Shown here piece by piece: positions 20,232 through 29,227 of a DNA stretch of 64,000 nt. The stretch is from Bifidobacterium pullorum DSM 20433 (GTDB lineage Bacteria > Actinomycetota > Actinomycetes > Actinomycetales > Bifidobacteriaceae), in contig NZ_JDUI01000012.1 in the NCBI RefSeq assembly GCF_000771405.1, positions 43,512-107,511 on the forward strand, in the 5' to 3' direction. The position numbers and the translations under genes were made by a program. Positions within the stretch are counted from its first letter, which is position 1; each line of letters starts with the position of its first letter. Under the pieces are notes generated by a model that was not told the DNA's origin, made no database searches, and worked only from the letters and a program-made list of their open reading frames with translations.

Positions 20232-20276
20232 GGCCCTTCCGTCGCATAGGCACCGTGCTCATGCGTCGGAAGGACC
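20232..20276. repeat. 45-bp hairpin repeat, copy 1
   Basis: CCTTCCGTCGCAT pairs with ATGCGTCGGAAGG (12 of 13). The outer bases are GGC and ACC. First of three such elements in the 398-bp gap between the lipoprotein and the UcpA-like gene. Confidence 0.7.
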
Positions 20277-20294
20277 AGTTCGGGCATGTCAGGA

Positions 20295-20339
20295 GGCCCT
20301 TCTGTTGCATGAGCACGAAGCCCATGCGACAGAAGGGCC
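20295..20339. repeat. 45-bp hairpin repeat, copy 2
   Basis: GGCCCTTCTGTTGCATG pairs with CATGCGACAGAAGGGCC (16 of 17, one G-U) around an 11-nt loop. Same length as copy 1, but the stem sequence differs with compensating changes. Confidence 0.75.
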
Positions 20340-20357
20340 ATGGGGCGAGCATAAAAT

Positions 20358-20402
20358 GGTCCCTTTGACGCAGGGGAACAAGCCTCCTGCCTCAAAGGGA
20401 CC
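20358..20402. repeat. 45-bp hairpin repeat, copy 3
   Basis: GGTCCCTTTGACGCAGG pairs with CCTGCCTCAAAGGGACC. It is closest to the UcpA-like gene stop and could also act as its terminator. Confidence 0.75.
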
Positions 20403-20476
20403 GATGCACACCGATCAGCTGACGCCGATGCGCCGATACCGGTGCGGGCCGATCAGCTGACACCAGAGCGCGCCGC

Positions 20477-21283
20477 TCAGTTGGTGCCGATGCTCATCGT
20501 CTCGGGCAGGGTGCTGCCGCCGTCGATGACCACCTGCGAACCGGTGAGGTAGCTGGCCTCATCGGAGCCGAGGAACGCGAACAGCTCGCCGACCTCGGTG
20601 GGCTTGGCCAGACGCTTCATCGGCACGCCGACCGCGATGTCGTTGATCGCCGACTCCGGATCCTCCGGGTTCGATTCGACGGCCATCTTCTCGACCATCG
20701 GGGTGCGCGCGTAGCCGAGCTGCGAGCAGTTGACGCGAATGTGGCGGTCCGCGTACTCGACCGCCAGGCAGCGGGTCAGGCCGACGAGCGCGGCCTTGGT
20801 CATGGCGTAGGCGGCCTCACCCGCGTCGGCCACGATGTCGCCGGTCACCGAGGAGGCGATGACGATGGCGCCCTTGCCCTCCTCCAGCATGTACGGGATG
20901 GCGGCCTGGCAGGTGTTCCACACGCCCTTGATGTTCACGTCGATGTGGAAGTCGCGGATCTCGTCGGTCATCTCCTCGAACGGGGCCAGACGGCAGACGC
21001 CGGCGTTGCAGCAGGCCACGTCGAGGGAACCGAAGGCCTCCTTGGTCTTGGCGGCGGCGTCGATCATCTGCTGCTTGTCGGCCACGTTGGCCACCACGGT
21101 GATGATCTCGGCGTCCGGATACATGCCACGGATGCGATCGGCGGTCTTGTCGACGTTCGGGTCGAGGTCGACCATGCAGATCTTCGCGCCGTACTTGGCG
21201 TACGTCTCCGCGATGCCCTCGCCGAGGCCGGCGGCCGCGCCGGTGATGATGGCGACCTTGCCTTCGAGCTTGCCCTGAACCAT
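20477..21283 (-). CDS. ucpA: UcpA-like short-chain dehydrogenase
   Basis: A 268-residue SDR oxidoreductase, cytoplasmic and NAD(P)-dependent. The Rossmann motif TGAAAGLGEG lies near residues 14-23, the acidic MVDLD end of strand two, NAG near 90, the catalytic Ser in IASSVTGDIV, and the Tyr-x-x-x-Lys in YAMTKAALVGLTRCLAVEY. The C-terminus (FLGSDEASYLTGSQVVIDGG) is very like Escherichia coli UcpA across its length. The substrate of UcpA proteins is uncertain. It lies 91 bp downstream of an amino acid permease on the same strand, a pairing that suggests both act on one imported compound. Confidence 0.88.
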   Translation of the reverse strand: MVQGKLEGKVAIITGAAAGLGEGIAETYAKYGAKICMVDLDPNVDKTADRIRGMYPDAEIITVVANVADKQQMIDAAAKTKEAFGSLDVACCNAGVCRLAPFEEMTDEIRDFHIDVNIKGVWNTCQAAIPYMLEEGKGAIVIASSVTGDIVADAGEAAYAMTKAALVGLTRCLAVEYADRHIRVNCSQLGYARTPMVEKMAVESNPEDPESAINDIAVGVPMKRLAKPTEVGELFAFLGSDEASYLTGSQVVIDGGSTLPETMSIGTN

Positions 21284-21374
21284 AGTGATAACTCCTTTGT
21301 TGATTGGTTGGTTGTCTTTCGTCAGCGACTCGTGTGCGGGACCGTGTCACGCCCCGTACACGAGGCCGCCATGA

Positions 21375-22799
21375 TCAGAATTCCTGTTCGCCGTCCGGCG
21401 TTTCGATGACGACCGACGTCTTCTTCCACTGCACGACGACCATCCACAGCCAGATCAGCACGCCGACGCCCAGGTAGACGCCGAACGAGATCCACGAGCC
21501 GATGCCCTGGCCGAGCGTGCAGAAGAACGCGATGGCGATCATGATGACCATGGCCAGGATGCGGAAGAAGTCGCCGCCCTTGACCACGTTCTTGTTGTCC
21601 TTGTACCACTCGGGGTGCTTGTGGCGCATGCGCACGGCGGACACCATCGTGATCGCGTAGGCGCAGGCGCAGCCGAACGACATGAGGTTGAAGAAGTCGT
21701 TCATGAACGTGCCCGCGTTCTGCAGCAGAATGAAGACCAGGCTGATGACCAGCAGGAAGACGTTCGGCAGGATCGGCTGCTGGTGCTTGTTCACCTTGGT
21801 GAACACCTCCGGCAGGAAGTTCTTCTTGCCCATCGAGTACAGCATGCGCACGGTGGACATCCAGAAGCCCAGGATGGAGGCGGTCATGCCCATCAGGATG
21901 GAGACCAGGCCGTAGACGACCGGCCAGAAGCGCCAGCCGAGGATGTTCTGCATGGCGGTGATGGTCATGAAGCCGTTGGCCGCGTCACCCGCGAGCAGTT
22001 CGTCGGCGGGGGCCAGGCCGGCCACGCAGAAGAAGAAGATCGCGTAGATCGCGCCGCAGGTGATGACCGAGCCACAAATCGCCTTCTTCGCGTTCGAGGT
22101 CGGGAAGTCGCCCTCCTCGACCATCTGGGGCACAGTCTCGAAGCCGAAGTACGGGGTGATCAGCAGCGCCATGCCGATGATCCAGCCGGGGATGCCCAGG
22201 GAGGCGTCGATGCTCGTGAAACCGAACGATTCCACGATGTTCGAGAAGCTCCAGTGGCCGCAGGTCAGAATCAGCACCGCGGTGATGAGCGTGGTGATGA
22301 TGTTGGCGAACAGACAGGTGGCCTGCGCCTTGACGAGGAATTGGATGTCCTGCATGCTCATGATGAACACGAGCACGAGGAATACCACGGCGATGATCAT
22401 CGTGGTGCCGAAGCTCAGGTTCAGCCCGAACAGCTTGCTGATGAACGTGGCGACGGCCATGACCACGGCCGGCGGCACGGAGATCCAAGCGGCCATGATC
22501 AGCCACGAGGCCAGGAATCCGACGTGTTTGTTGAATCCGACCGTGTTGTAGATTAGTTCGCCGCCTGCGGTCTTGAACATCGACGAGATCTCGCTGTAGA
22601 CCAGAGCGGTCGGCAGGATCGCGACCGTCATCAGCGCGAACGCCAGGAACGTGCCGGATCCGCAGTATCCGAAGAACACGGAATCCCAGTAGCTGACATA
22701 GGTGAAGATCGAGCCGGTGGCAACGGTATACACGAACACCAGTTTCAGGCTTCGTTGCAGACCCTTGTTTCCGGCGGGCTTCTTGTCTGCCTCAGACAT
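21375..22799 (-). CDS. APC superfamily amino acid/amine permease
   Basis: A 474-residue membrane transporter with about twelve spans. It has the APC first-helix pattern (VFVYTVATGSIFTY), a helix-6-like segment ITPYFGFETVPQMVEEGDFP near 215-235 typical of ethanolamine/glutamate-type APC carriers, and a hydrophilic tail ending Gly-Glu-Gln-Glu-Phe. The ribosome site AAAGGGGTG precedes the ATG. Substrate unknown; a metabolic link to the UcpA-like enzyme downstream is inferred from their pairing. Confidence 0.85.
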   Translation of the reverse strand: MSEADKKPAGNKGLQRSLKLVFVYTVATGSIFTYVSYWDSVFFGYCGSGTFLAFALMTVAILPTALVYSEISSMFKTAGGELIYNTVGFNKHVGFLASWLIMAAWISVPPAVVMAVATFISKLFGLNLSFGTTMIIAVVFLVLVFIMSMQDIQFLVKAQATCLFANIITTLITAVLILTCGHWSFSNIVESFGFTSIDASLGIPGWIIGMALLITPYFGFETVPQMVEEGDFPTSNAKKAICGSVITCGAIYAIFFFCVAGLAPADELLAGDAANGFMTITAMQNILGWRFWPVVYGLVSILMGMTASILGFWMSTVRMLYSMGKKNFLPEVFTKVNKHQQPILPNVFLLVISLVFILLQNAGTFMNDFFNLMSFGCACAYAITMVSAVRMRHKHPEWYKDNKNVVKGGDFFRILAMVIMIAIAFFCTLGQGIGSWISFGVYLGVGVLIWLWMVVVQWKKTSVVIETPDGEQEF

Positions 22800-23006
22800 T
22801 GATTCACCCCTTTGCGATACATAGGGTTGGTGGCGCAGTGGAAGCGACGGCGGTCGGTCGTCAGGAGTCGTCCTCGACCCGATGTCCCGATCCGTTCCGG
22901 CGGCGTCGGAGGATGGTCATTCCCGCGCAACGCCGCGAAATGCGTACGAAATGAGGCGTCATCGCCATTCCGCTGTGTCATGTGGACACGGAACATATTA
23001 AGCACG

Positions 23007-23021
23007 GCTAAACGTTTTAGC
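23007..23021. promoter_or_regulatory. LacI-type palindrome upstream of the permease
   Basis: GCTAAACGTTTTAGC: six-base perfect arms around CGT, with an AAACGTTT core as in LacI/GalR operators. It lies about 207 bp before the permease start. No regulator gene is adjacent. Confidence 0.4.
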
Positions 23022-23158
23022 AAATCGCGCACCTATGGCGATTTATCGTTGTACCTCACTCGGGCGCATCACCTGCCGCAGGAGGCGGGAATTGACTCCG
23101 GGATGGTCGGCACCGGGCGCGCACCGCCCGCCATCCGCCACCCGGGTAGGAATTGGGC

Positions 23159-23164
23159 TACAGT
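23159..23164 (+). promoter_or_regulatory. -10 element of the dipeptidase gene, leaderless arrangement
   Basis: TACAGT followed by 8 nt and the ATG at 23173, with no ribosome site between. Confidence 0.5.
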
Positions 23165-23172
23165 GGCGTCTT

Positions 23173-24744
23173 ATGTCTTGCACCACCATTCTCATCGGGA
23201 AAGCGGCCAGCTACGACGGGTCGACGATCATCGCGCGCGACGACGACTCCGGCTCGGGCAGGTACGACCCGAAGCGATTCGTCGTGGTCCGGCCTGAGGA
23301 CCAGCCCCGCCACTACCGTTCCGTACTCAGCCACGTCGAGATCGATCTGCCGGAGAACCCGTGCCGGTACACGATTGCGCCGAACGTGCTGCCGAACCGC
23401 GGCATCCTGGCGGAGGCCGGCGTCAACGTGCACAACGTGGCGATGAGCGCCACCGAAACGATCGCGGTCAACGAACGTGTACTCGCCGCCGACCCGCTGG
23501 TCGAGCTCCGGCCCGCGCAGGGGCAGCCGGGCAGCGCCGACTACCAGCCGGAACAGCCCGGCGGCATCGGCGAGGAGGACATCATCACGCTGGTGCTGCC
23601 ATACGTCACCACCGCGCGCGAGGGAGTGCGGCGGCTCGGGGAGCTGTTGGAGCGGTACGGCACCTATGAGGCGAACGGCGTTGCCATCAGCGACGCCAAC
23701 GAGATCTGGTACGTCGAAACGATCGGCGGCCACCATTGGATCGCACGCCGCGTGCCCGACGACTGCTACGCCACCATCCCCAACCAACTGGGCATCGACG
23801 CGTTCGACATCGACGACGCGTTCGGCGAGCAGCGCAACCACCTGTGCAGCGCGGACCTGTCCGACTTCATGGAGCGGCATCATCTGGATATGACGATGCG
23901 TCCGGCCACAGCCTCCTTCGGCACCCGCGCGGGCGACGGCAAGGCGACGGCAGCCAGCCTGTGGCCACGGCACCGGTTCAACCCGCGCGCCGCATTCGGC
24001 ACGTCCACGCCGAAGGACCATATCTACAACACGCCGCGCGCCTGGTACATGCAACGGCACCTGAACCCCGGCGAGGATTGGGATTCCCCGAACGCGCGGT
24101 TCACGCCGACCTCGGACGACATCCCCTGGTGCCGGCGCCCGGAGCGCAAGGTGAGCATCGAAGACGTGGACTTCCTCATGAGCTCGCACTTCGAAGGCAC
24201 GCCGTACGACCCGTACGGCACGCTTGGCACGCCGGAAACGCGCCATCGCTATCGCCCGATCGGCATCAACCGCACCGGACACATGGTGGCGATGCAGATC
24301 CGCGGCGATGTGCCCGATGTTCACCGTTCGGTGATGTGGGTGTCGTTCGGTTCGGGCCCGTTCAACGCCGTGGCGCCGTTCTACGCGAATGTGACGGACA
24401 CGCCCGCCTATCTGCGCGACACCCCCGCGGAGCCGTCGACCGACTCGTATTATTGGTCGATCCGCATGATCGCCGCGATGGCGGACCCGCATTACATCGA
24501 ATGTTCGAACGCCATCGAGCAGTATGCGGAGGACGTGCGCAGCTTCGGGCATCGGCACGTGTTCACGACGGACGAGGCCATGTACAAGACGGATCCGGAT
24601 GAGGTGACCGCCACACTCACCGCAGCCAACGAGGCCATGGCGCAATATCTGCGGACGCGCACCGCCAGGCTGCTGGCGGACGTGCTCTACACGTCCAGCA
24701 ACCTGATGCGCAACTCGTTCGCCATGTCCGACCGCTGGATCTGA
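23173..24744 (+). CDS. C69 family dipeptidase
   Basis: A 523-residue Ntn-hydrolase that cleaves dipeptides in the cytoplasm. It begins MSCTTILIGKAASYDGS; the Cys at position 3 is expected to become the N-terminal nucleophile after a two-residue cleavage, as in lactobacillal PepD. Family segments include IIARDDDSG, EANGVAISDANEIWYVETIGGHHW, and the C-terminal WVSFGSGPFNAVAPFYANV. The length is normal for the family (about 470-530). The ATG at 23173 is chosen because it puts the catalytic Cys next to the N-terminus; the longer frame would bury it. It stands alone, with the Lrp-like gene convergent 9 bp away. Confidence 0.92.
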   Translation: MSCTTILIGKAASYDGSTIIARDDDSGSGRYDPKRFVVVRPEDQPRHYRSVLSHVEIDLPENPCRYTIAPNVLPNRGILAEAGVNVHNVAMSATETIAVNERVLAADPLVELRPAQGQPGSADYQPEQPGGIGEEDIITLVLPYVTTAREGVRRLGELLERYGTYEANGVAISDANEIWYVETIGGHHWIARRVPDDCYATIPNQLGIDAFDIDDAFGEQRNHLCSADLSDFMERHHLDMTMRPATASFGTRAGDGKATAASLWPRHRFNPRAAFGTSTPKDHIYNTPRAWYMQRHLNPGEDWDSPNARFTPTSDDIPWCRRPERKVSIEDVDFLMSSHFEGTPYDPYGTLGTPETRHRYRPIGINRTGHMVAMQIRGDVPDVHRSVMWVSFGSGPFNAVAPFYANVTDTPAYLRDTPAEPSTDSYYWSIRMIAAMADPHYIECSNAIEQYAEDVRSFGHRHVFTTDEAMYKTDPDEVTATLTAANEAMAQYLRTRTARLLADVLYTSSNLMRNSFAMSDRWI

Positions 24745-24753
24745 GTCCGCCCG

Positions 24754-25032
24754 TCAGTCGAGACCGAGGTCGTAGGCGGCGGCTTCGTCCTTGCTGCTGT
24801 AGGTTTTGAAGGCCATCAGCGTGCGGGTGCGGGTCACGCCGTCGACCTTGGCGATGCCTCCGGGGATGATTTCGGTCAGCTGGTCGATGTCGTCCGCGTT
24901 GATGACGGCGACCAGATCGATGTCGCCGGCCACGGAATACACCTCGCGCACGCCGCGGATCTCGGCCACGGCCCGGGCCGCCTCGTTGGCCTTGCCGCTT
25001 TCCACATCGATGAGCACGATCGCATTGGTCAT
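24754..25032 (-). CDS. Stand-alone Lrp/AsnC ligand-binding (RAM) domain protein
   Basis: A 92-residue protein matching only the C-terminal effector domain of Lrp/AsnC regulators (AIVLIDVESGKANEAARAV, VREVYSVAGDIDLVAVINAD, GVTRTRTLMAFKTYS). There is no DNA-binding part. Such proteins form beta-barrel oligomers that bind amino acids and may modulate full-length regulators. It has a strong ribosome site (GGAGG). It is convergent with the dipeptidase, and a link to amino acid supply is plausible but unproven. Confidence 0.85.
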   Translation of the reverse strand: MTNAIVLIDVESGKANEAARAVAEIRGVREVYSVAGDIDLVAVINADDIDQLTEIIPGGIAKVDGVTRTRTLMAFKTYSSKDEAAAYDLGLD

Positions 25033-25136
25033 GGTTCCTCCTTCGCCGCCCGAGAACGCTGTCGCCGCCCATTATAGGGAACGCGGGCCGGGAGCGGCCC
25101 ACGGTGTACGCTACGCGGACAAGCCACCGCATCTGC

Positions 25137-26375
25137 CTACAGACGCCCGGAACGCGAGGGGTCGATCGTCATGGTCTGGAAACGGCCCTCCATGTAGGCA
25201 TCGCCGAAGTGTTCGGCGAAGAACCGCGTGACCGGCGAATCCGGTTCCAGACCGGACACGCGCCCGTACCAGCAGTCGAAGGCCATCAGCGTCATCGCGG
25301 CGTTGACGAGCATGAACGCGAACACCGCCGCGGTCAGCGAATACCTCACCTTCCACGGGATCCGGTTGATCAGTTTCAGGATCCGCGGCAGCAGGAACTT
25401 GACCCACACCACGCCCAGGAACCCCCAGAACACCATGTACTTGCCGGAGGTGCGCCCGTCGATCGACAGCCATTTGCCGGTGTAGTCCCACGCGGTGATG
25501 CCGAACGCCACCTCCATGAACCAGCTGACGAAGTATTCGAACGCGCCGCCGATCACCGCGCTCATGCAGAAGATCAGCATCGGATGCGAGCGCCACAGCC
25601 GGTTCAGGCAGGCGGTCAGCACCACCGCGCCGCAGCCGTAGATCGGCGAGAACGGGCCCCACAGCAGTCCGGCGCGGTCCTGCCATTCGCCCCATACCAC
25701 ACGGTGGTAGAGGGTTTCGACCACCAGGCCGAACACGCAGCCGATCATGAACAGCCAGAAGATGTTGAAGAATTCGAGTTCGATGTATCCCTTGCCGCTG
25801 GGATCGCGGCCGAGCATGCCTTTGGCGAGCGCCTCCTCGTAGTCGCTGCGTTCGTCCATGCGTTTGAGGGTGCGCTGCAGTCGGCGTTCCTCCAGCAGGG
25901 CGGGGTCGAGCACGATGGACAGGGTGGTGAGGATGGCCAGCTGCGCGATCGGCGGGATCAGGTTCCATCCGACGCCGGCGAGCGCGAGGGAGAGCATGCC
26001 TTCGGCGATGCTCATCGGGATGATGGCGTAGGCCCAGCGGGCCGCGTGTTTGCGGCGGTTGCACAGCAGGAATATGCCGAAAACCACCATGCAGGCGGAT
26101 GAGACGAGCATGACGGCGACCTGGATGCAGGTCAGGATGAAGGTCAGGTCGAGCACGTCGATGCCGGTGGCGCCGGTCAGGACTTCCACGATGCCGCGGA
26201 TGGCGATGAATGTCAGTCCGGGGATGGTGACGATGCCGCTGATCAGGACGAGGACGCCGTAGATGCGGGCGATGAGGGGCAGGCGGCGGTCGTCGATGTC
26301 CACGCGGCCGTCGCCGTTGGTGTCGCCGGGCAGGCGTGGTTGCCGGGTGTGGTCGTCGCGCGTCGTGGTTTCCAT
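25137..26375 (-). CDS. CmpB-like (PF06541-type) membrane protein with an EF-hand-like loop
   Basis: A 412-residue integral membrane protein. The C-terminal half resembles the 'putative ABC-transporter type IV' (CmpB) family, with FFNIFWLFMIGCVFGLVVET, the GLLWGPFSPIYGCGA segment and six or so spans. The N-terminal half adds four spans not usual for that family. Before the first span, residues about 17-27 read DTNGDGRVDID, a calcium-loop pattern as in dockerin repeats or EF-hands. The ATG at 26375 is chosen because TACCGT ends 7 nt upstream; a GTG three codons earlier is possible. No other transporter parts are adjacent. Function unknown. Confidence 0.7.
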   Translation of the reverse strand: METTTRDDHTRQPRLPGDTNGDGRVDIDDRRLPLIARIYGVLVLISGIVTIPGLTFIAIRGIVEVLTGATGIDVLDLTFILTCIQVAVMLVSSACMVVFGIFLLCNRRKHAARWAYAIIPMSIAEGMLSLALAGVGWNLIPPIAQLAILTTLSIVLDPALLEERRLQRTLKRMDERSDYEEALAKGMLGRDPSGKGYIELEFFNIFWLFMIGCVFGLVVETLYHRVVWGEWQDRAGLLWGPFSPIYGCGAVVLTACLNRLWRSHPMLIFCMSAVIGGAFEYFVSWFMEVAFGITAWDYTGKWLSIDGRTSGKYMVFWGFLGVVWVKFLLPRILKLINRIPWKVRYSLTAAVFAFMLVNAAMTLMAFDCWYGRVSGLEPDSPVTRFFAEHFGDAYMEGRFQTMTIDPSRSGRL

Positions 26376-26382
26376 TGGCACC

Positions 26383-26388
26383 ACGGTA
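26383..26388 (-). promoter_or_regulatory. -10 element of the CmpB-like gene, leaderless arrangement
   Basis: TACCGT on the minus strand, then 7 nt and the ATG at 26375. No ribosome site. Confidence 0.4.
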
Positions 26389-26569
26389 GCAGACGGGCGG
26401 CGGCGCGGTGCTGTTGCGCGGGGGTGTTATCGGGCATCGGGCGTCGACATGCCCAAGCCACCCCCACCTTGGGTGAACGGCCGCGGCTGGGGGCCGTGCG
26501 GCTCGGTATGCTGGCCGAAACATATGTGGCGCCGTGTTCGGTTCGACGCCCGGGATCAGGGAGCGTGCC

Positions 26570-29227
26570 GTGCGCAATGTGTTGTCCGTGTTCGTCCGCG
26601 ATGTCCGCCGGCTGCTGCGCGTGCCGGCGGCGTGGGTGATCGTGCTGGGGTTGGCTGTGTTGCCTGCGTTCTACGCGTGGGTGAACATCATCGGGTTCTG
26701 GAATCCGTACGGCAATACCGCCAATGTGCGGGTGTCGGTGGTCAACCGGGACCGCGGCACCGAGTCGGCGCCGATCGCCGGCGTCGATCTCGGCGACCGG
26801 ATCGTCGATTCGCTCGGGGACAACCATGACATCGGCTGGGCGTTCGTCGACGAGGACGCCGCCATGCGGGACGTCAGGTCCGGCCGTTCCTATGCGGCGA
26901 TCGTCATCCCCGAGGATTTCAGCGACCGGCTCGCGGGCCTCATCGCCGGCGACGACAAGCGGCCGGCGCTCGAGTACTACGTCAATGAGAAGGCCAGTCC
27001 CATCGCGCCGAAGGTCACGGATACCGCCGCGAACACGGTCGACCGTCAGGTCAACGCCACGTTCGTCTCCACCGTCAGCGAGGTGGTGGCACAGGCCGTC
27101 AACCAGGCCGAGGCCCAGGCGTCGGATTCCGCGGACGCCGCCCGTGCCAAGGCCGACCGGGCGCTGGCGGACGCGCAGGATGCCGTCGCCTCGATCCGCT
27201 CCGCCATCGCCGACGTCACCGATGCCGACGACCCGATGGATCTGACGGGCGTGCGCGCCACGCTCGACGATGTCCGCCGGCTCGGCACCGACGCCGCCAG
27301 CGGGCTGGACGGCCTCTCCGACCTGCTCGGCACCACGCGGACCACGCTCGGACAGACCGTCGACACCGCCTCCACGGCGTTCGACACCGGCAACTCCCTG
27401 CTCTCCCAAGCCAACGCCAAGGCCACGGGCGCTCTGGCCTCGGCATCGGGGGCAATCACCGCGGCCAACGGCCAGGTCTCCGGCGGTCTGGCCACGCTGC
27501 AGGACATCACCGACCGCAACGCCACGCTCCTGAACGATCTGAAGGCCCTGTCCGAAGCCCTGCCGGATTCGGCAGGCACCATCGCGCAGGCCATCGAGCA
27601 GCTGCAGCAGGCGAACACGACGCTGGACGGCACCGTCGAAAGCCTAACGGCGCTGAACGGCACCATCGCCACCACCGCCACGGACACCGGCGCCCTGGCG
27701 GACGATCTGGGCACGGCCACGCAACAGGCGTTGGACGCCTCCGCGCAGGCCCGGTCCACCCTGAACGCCGACGCATGGCCCGCGCTCGGCAACGGGCTGG
27801 GGGCTCTGTCCACGGCGAGCGGCACGCTCGGCGGCCAGCTGTCGGCGCAGGGCACGCTGATCGACCAGGCGTCGCTGATCGTGGATCAGCTCGACCAGGC
27901 GCTCCAGCAGACGAAGACCGCCCTGTCCGACACCGACGCCGCCCTGGCGCGCGTGCAGACCAGGCTGGGCACGCTGCGCACGGATTTGGGCGCATTGTCC
28001 TCCGCCGGCACGCTGGACGCCCTGTTCGGCGGGGACGGCACGCTCGACGAACGCAAGATCGCGGATTTCATGCTCTCCCCCACCGTACTGGACGAGCATG
28101 TCGTGTATCCGGTCAACTCGTACGGTTCCGGCATGGCCCCGCTGTTCACGAATCTGGCGATGTGGGCTGGCGTGTTCATGCTGGTGGCGCTGATGAAGCT
28201 GGAAACCGACGGCGAGGGCGTCGAGGACCTGACCGCCACCCAGGCGTATCTGGGCCGTTGGCTGCTGTTGGCCGTCATGGCCGCCGCCCAGGGGCTGGTC
28301 GTGACCGTCGGCGATCTGGTGATCGGCGTGCAGACGGTCAGCCCCGTCGCGTTCGTGGCCACAGGGGTGATCGCCTCGGTGACGTACAGCGCGGTCGCGT
28401 ACATGCTGGCCACCACGCTGCTGCATGTGGGCAAGGCCCTGATCATGGTGATGATCATCGTGCAGATTCCGGGGGCGGGCGGCATGTATCCGATCGAGAT
28501 GATGCCCGGGTTCTTCCGCGCCCTGCACCCGTTCTTCCCGTTCACCTACGCGATCGACGCCCTGCGTGAGACGATCGGCGGGTTCTACGGCAATGTCTGG
28601 TGGACCAGCATGGCGCATCTGCTGGTGTTCGCCGCCGTCGCGTTCGCCGTCGGCATCGGCGTCCGGCCGCGGCTGACGAACGTGAACCGGCTGTTCGCCC
28701 GGCAGATAGCCCAGGCCGGAATCCTCAACGGCGAGCCGGTGACGCTGCGCGGCCATGAGTATCCGATTGGCCAGATCCTGCGCGTGTTGGGCGATCGTAC
28801 GGAGTATCGGGAGGCGATCGTCCAACGGGCGGCCGCGTTCGAGGACCTGTATCCGCGGCTACGACGCGGCGCGACGATTGCCGGGTTCGTGGTGCCGATC
28901 ATACTGGCGGTCACGTTCTCGCTGACCACGGACGCCAAGCTGGCGATGCTGGGCGCATGGACCGTATGGGTGCTGCTGATCATCGCGTTCCTGATGGGCA
29001 TCGAACTGATGCGCGACCATCTGCGTCGACAGGTCGAGCTCGGCAATCTGGACGACGAGGAGATCCGCGTGCAGCTGGCGTTGCGCGATCTGGACCGTAC
29101 GCGCGCCCGCCGCGCACGGCGGCGTAGGCGCGCACGCCGCGCGGACCGCACGCGGGAGGCCGCGCGCCAGGTCGTCGAAACCGATCTGATCGGGTTGCAT
29201 GATTCCAAGGGGAGGCACCGGGCATGA
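26570..29227 (+). CDS. YhgE/Pip family membrane protein (first of two)
   Basis: An 885-residue protein of the YhgE/phage-infection-protein family. One N-terminal span is followed by LPAFYAWVNIIGFWNPYGNT, and then the family segment beginning VRVSVVNRDRGTES. A long Ala/Thr/Asp-rich extracellular coiled-coil region covers roughly 180-510, and the C-terminal ABC-2-permease-like part has six spans (about 530-830). The tail is very Arg-rich. The GTG at 26570 is chosen for its ribosome site (GGGAG, 7 nt) and because the family homology starts there. Relatives act as phage receptors or in surface export; the role here is unknown. Its stop overlaps the next gene (ATGA). Confidence 0.85.
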   Translation: MRNVLSVFVRDVRRLLRVPAAWVIVLGLAVLPAFYAWVNIIGFWNPYGNTANVRVSVVNRDRGTESAPIAGVDLGDRIVDSLGDNHDIGWAFVDEDAAMRDVRSGRSYAAIVIPEDFSDRLAGLIAGDDKRPALEYYVNEKASPIAPKVTDTAANTVDRQVNATFVSTVSEVVAQAVNQAEAQASDSADAARAKADRALADAQDAVASIRSAIADVTDADDPMDLTGVRATLDDVRRLGTDAASGLDGLSDLLGTTRTTLGQTVDTASTAFDTGNSLLSQANAKATGALASASGAITAANGQVSGGLATLQDITDRNATLLNDLKALSEALPDSAGTIAQAIEQLQQANTTLDGTVESLTALNGTIATTATDTGALADDLGTATQQALDASAQARSTLNADAWPALGNGLGALSTASGTLGGQLSAQGTLIDQASLIVDQLDQALQQTKTALSDTDAALARVQTRLGTLRTDLGALSSAGTLDALFGGDGTLDERKIADFMLSPTVLDEHVVYPVNSYGSGMAPLFTNLAMWAGVFMLVALMKLETDGEGVEDLTATQAYLGRWLLLAVMAAAQGLVVTVGDLVIGVQTVSPVAFVATGVIASVTYSAVAYMLATTLLHVGKALIMVMIIVQIPGAGGMYPIEMMPGFFRALHPFFPFTYAIDALRETIGGFYGNVWWTSMAHLLVFAAVAFAVGIGVRPRLTNVNRLFARQIAQAGILNGEPVTLRGHEYPIGQILRVLGDRTEYREAIVQRAAAFEDLYPRLRRGATIAGFVVPIILAVTFSLTTDAKLAMLGAWTVWVLLIIAFLMGIELMRDHLRRQVELGNLDDEEIRVQLALRDLDRTRARRARRRRRARRADRTREAARQVVETDLIGLHDSKGRHRA

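Larger units (their letters stand above)
22800..23172. other. Divergent intergenic region (permease / dipeptidase)
   Basis: No gene. It contains two palindromes (next entry and GTGTC-5-GACAC at 22975-22989), a TAATAT stretch near 22995 that may be the permease -10, and the dipeptidase promoter at 23159. The segment 22840-22970 shows nothing definite. Confidence 0.5.
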
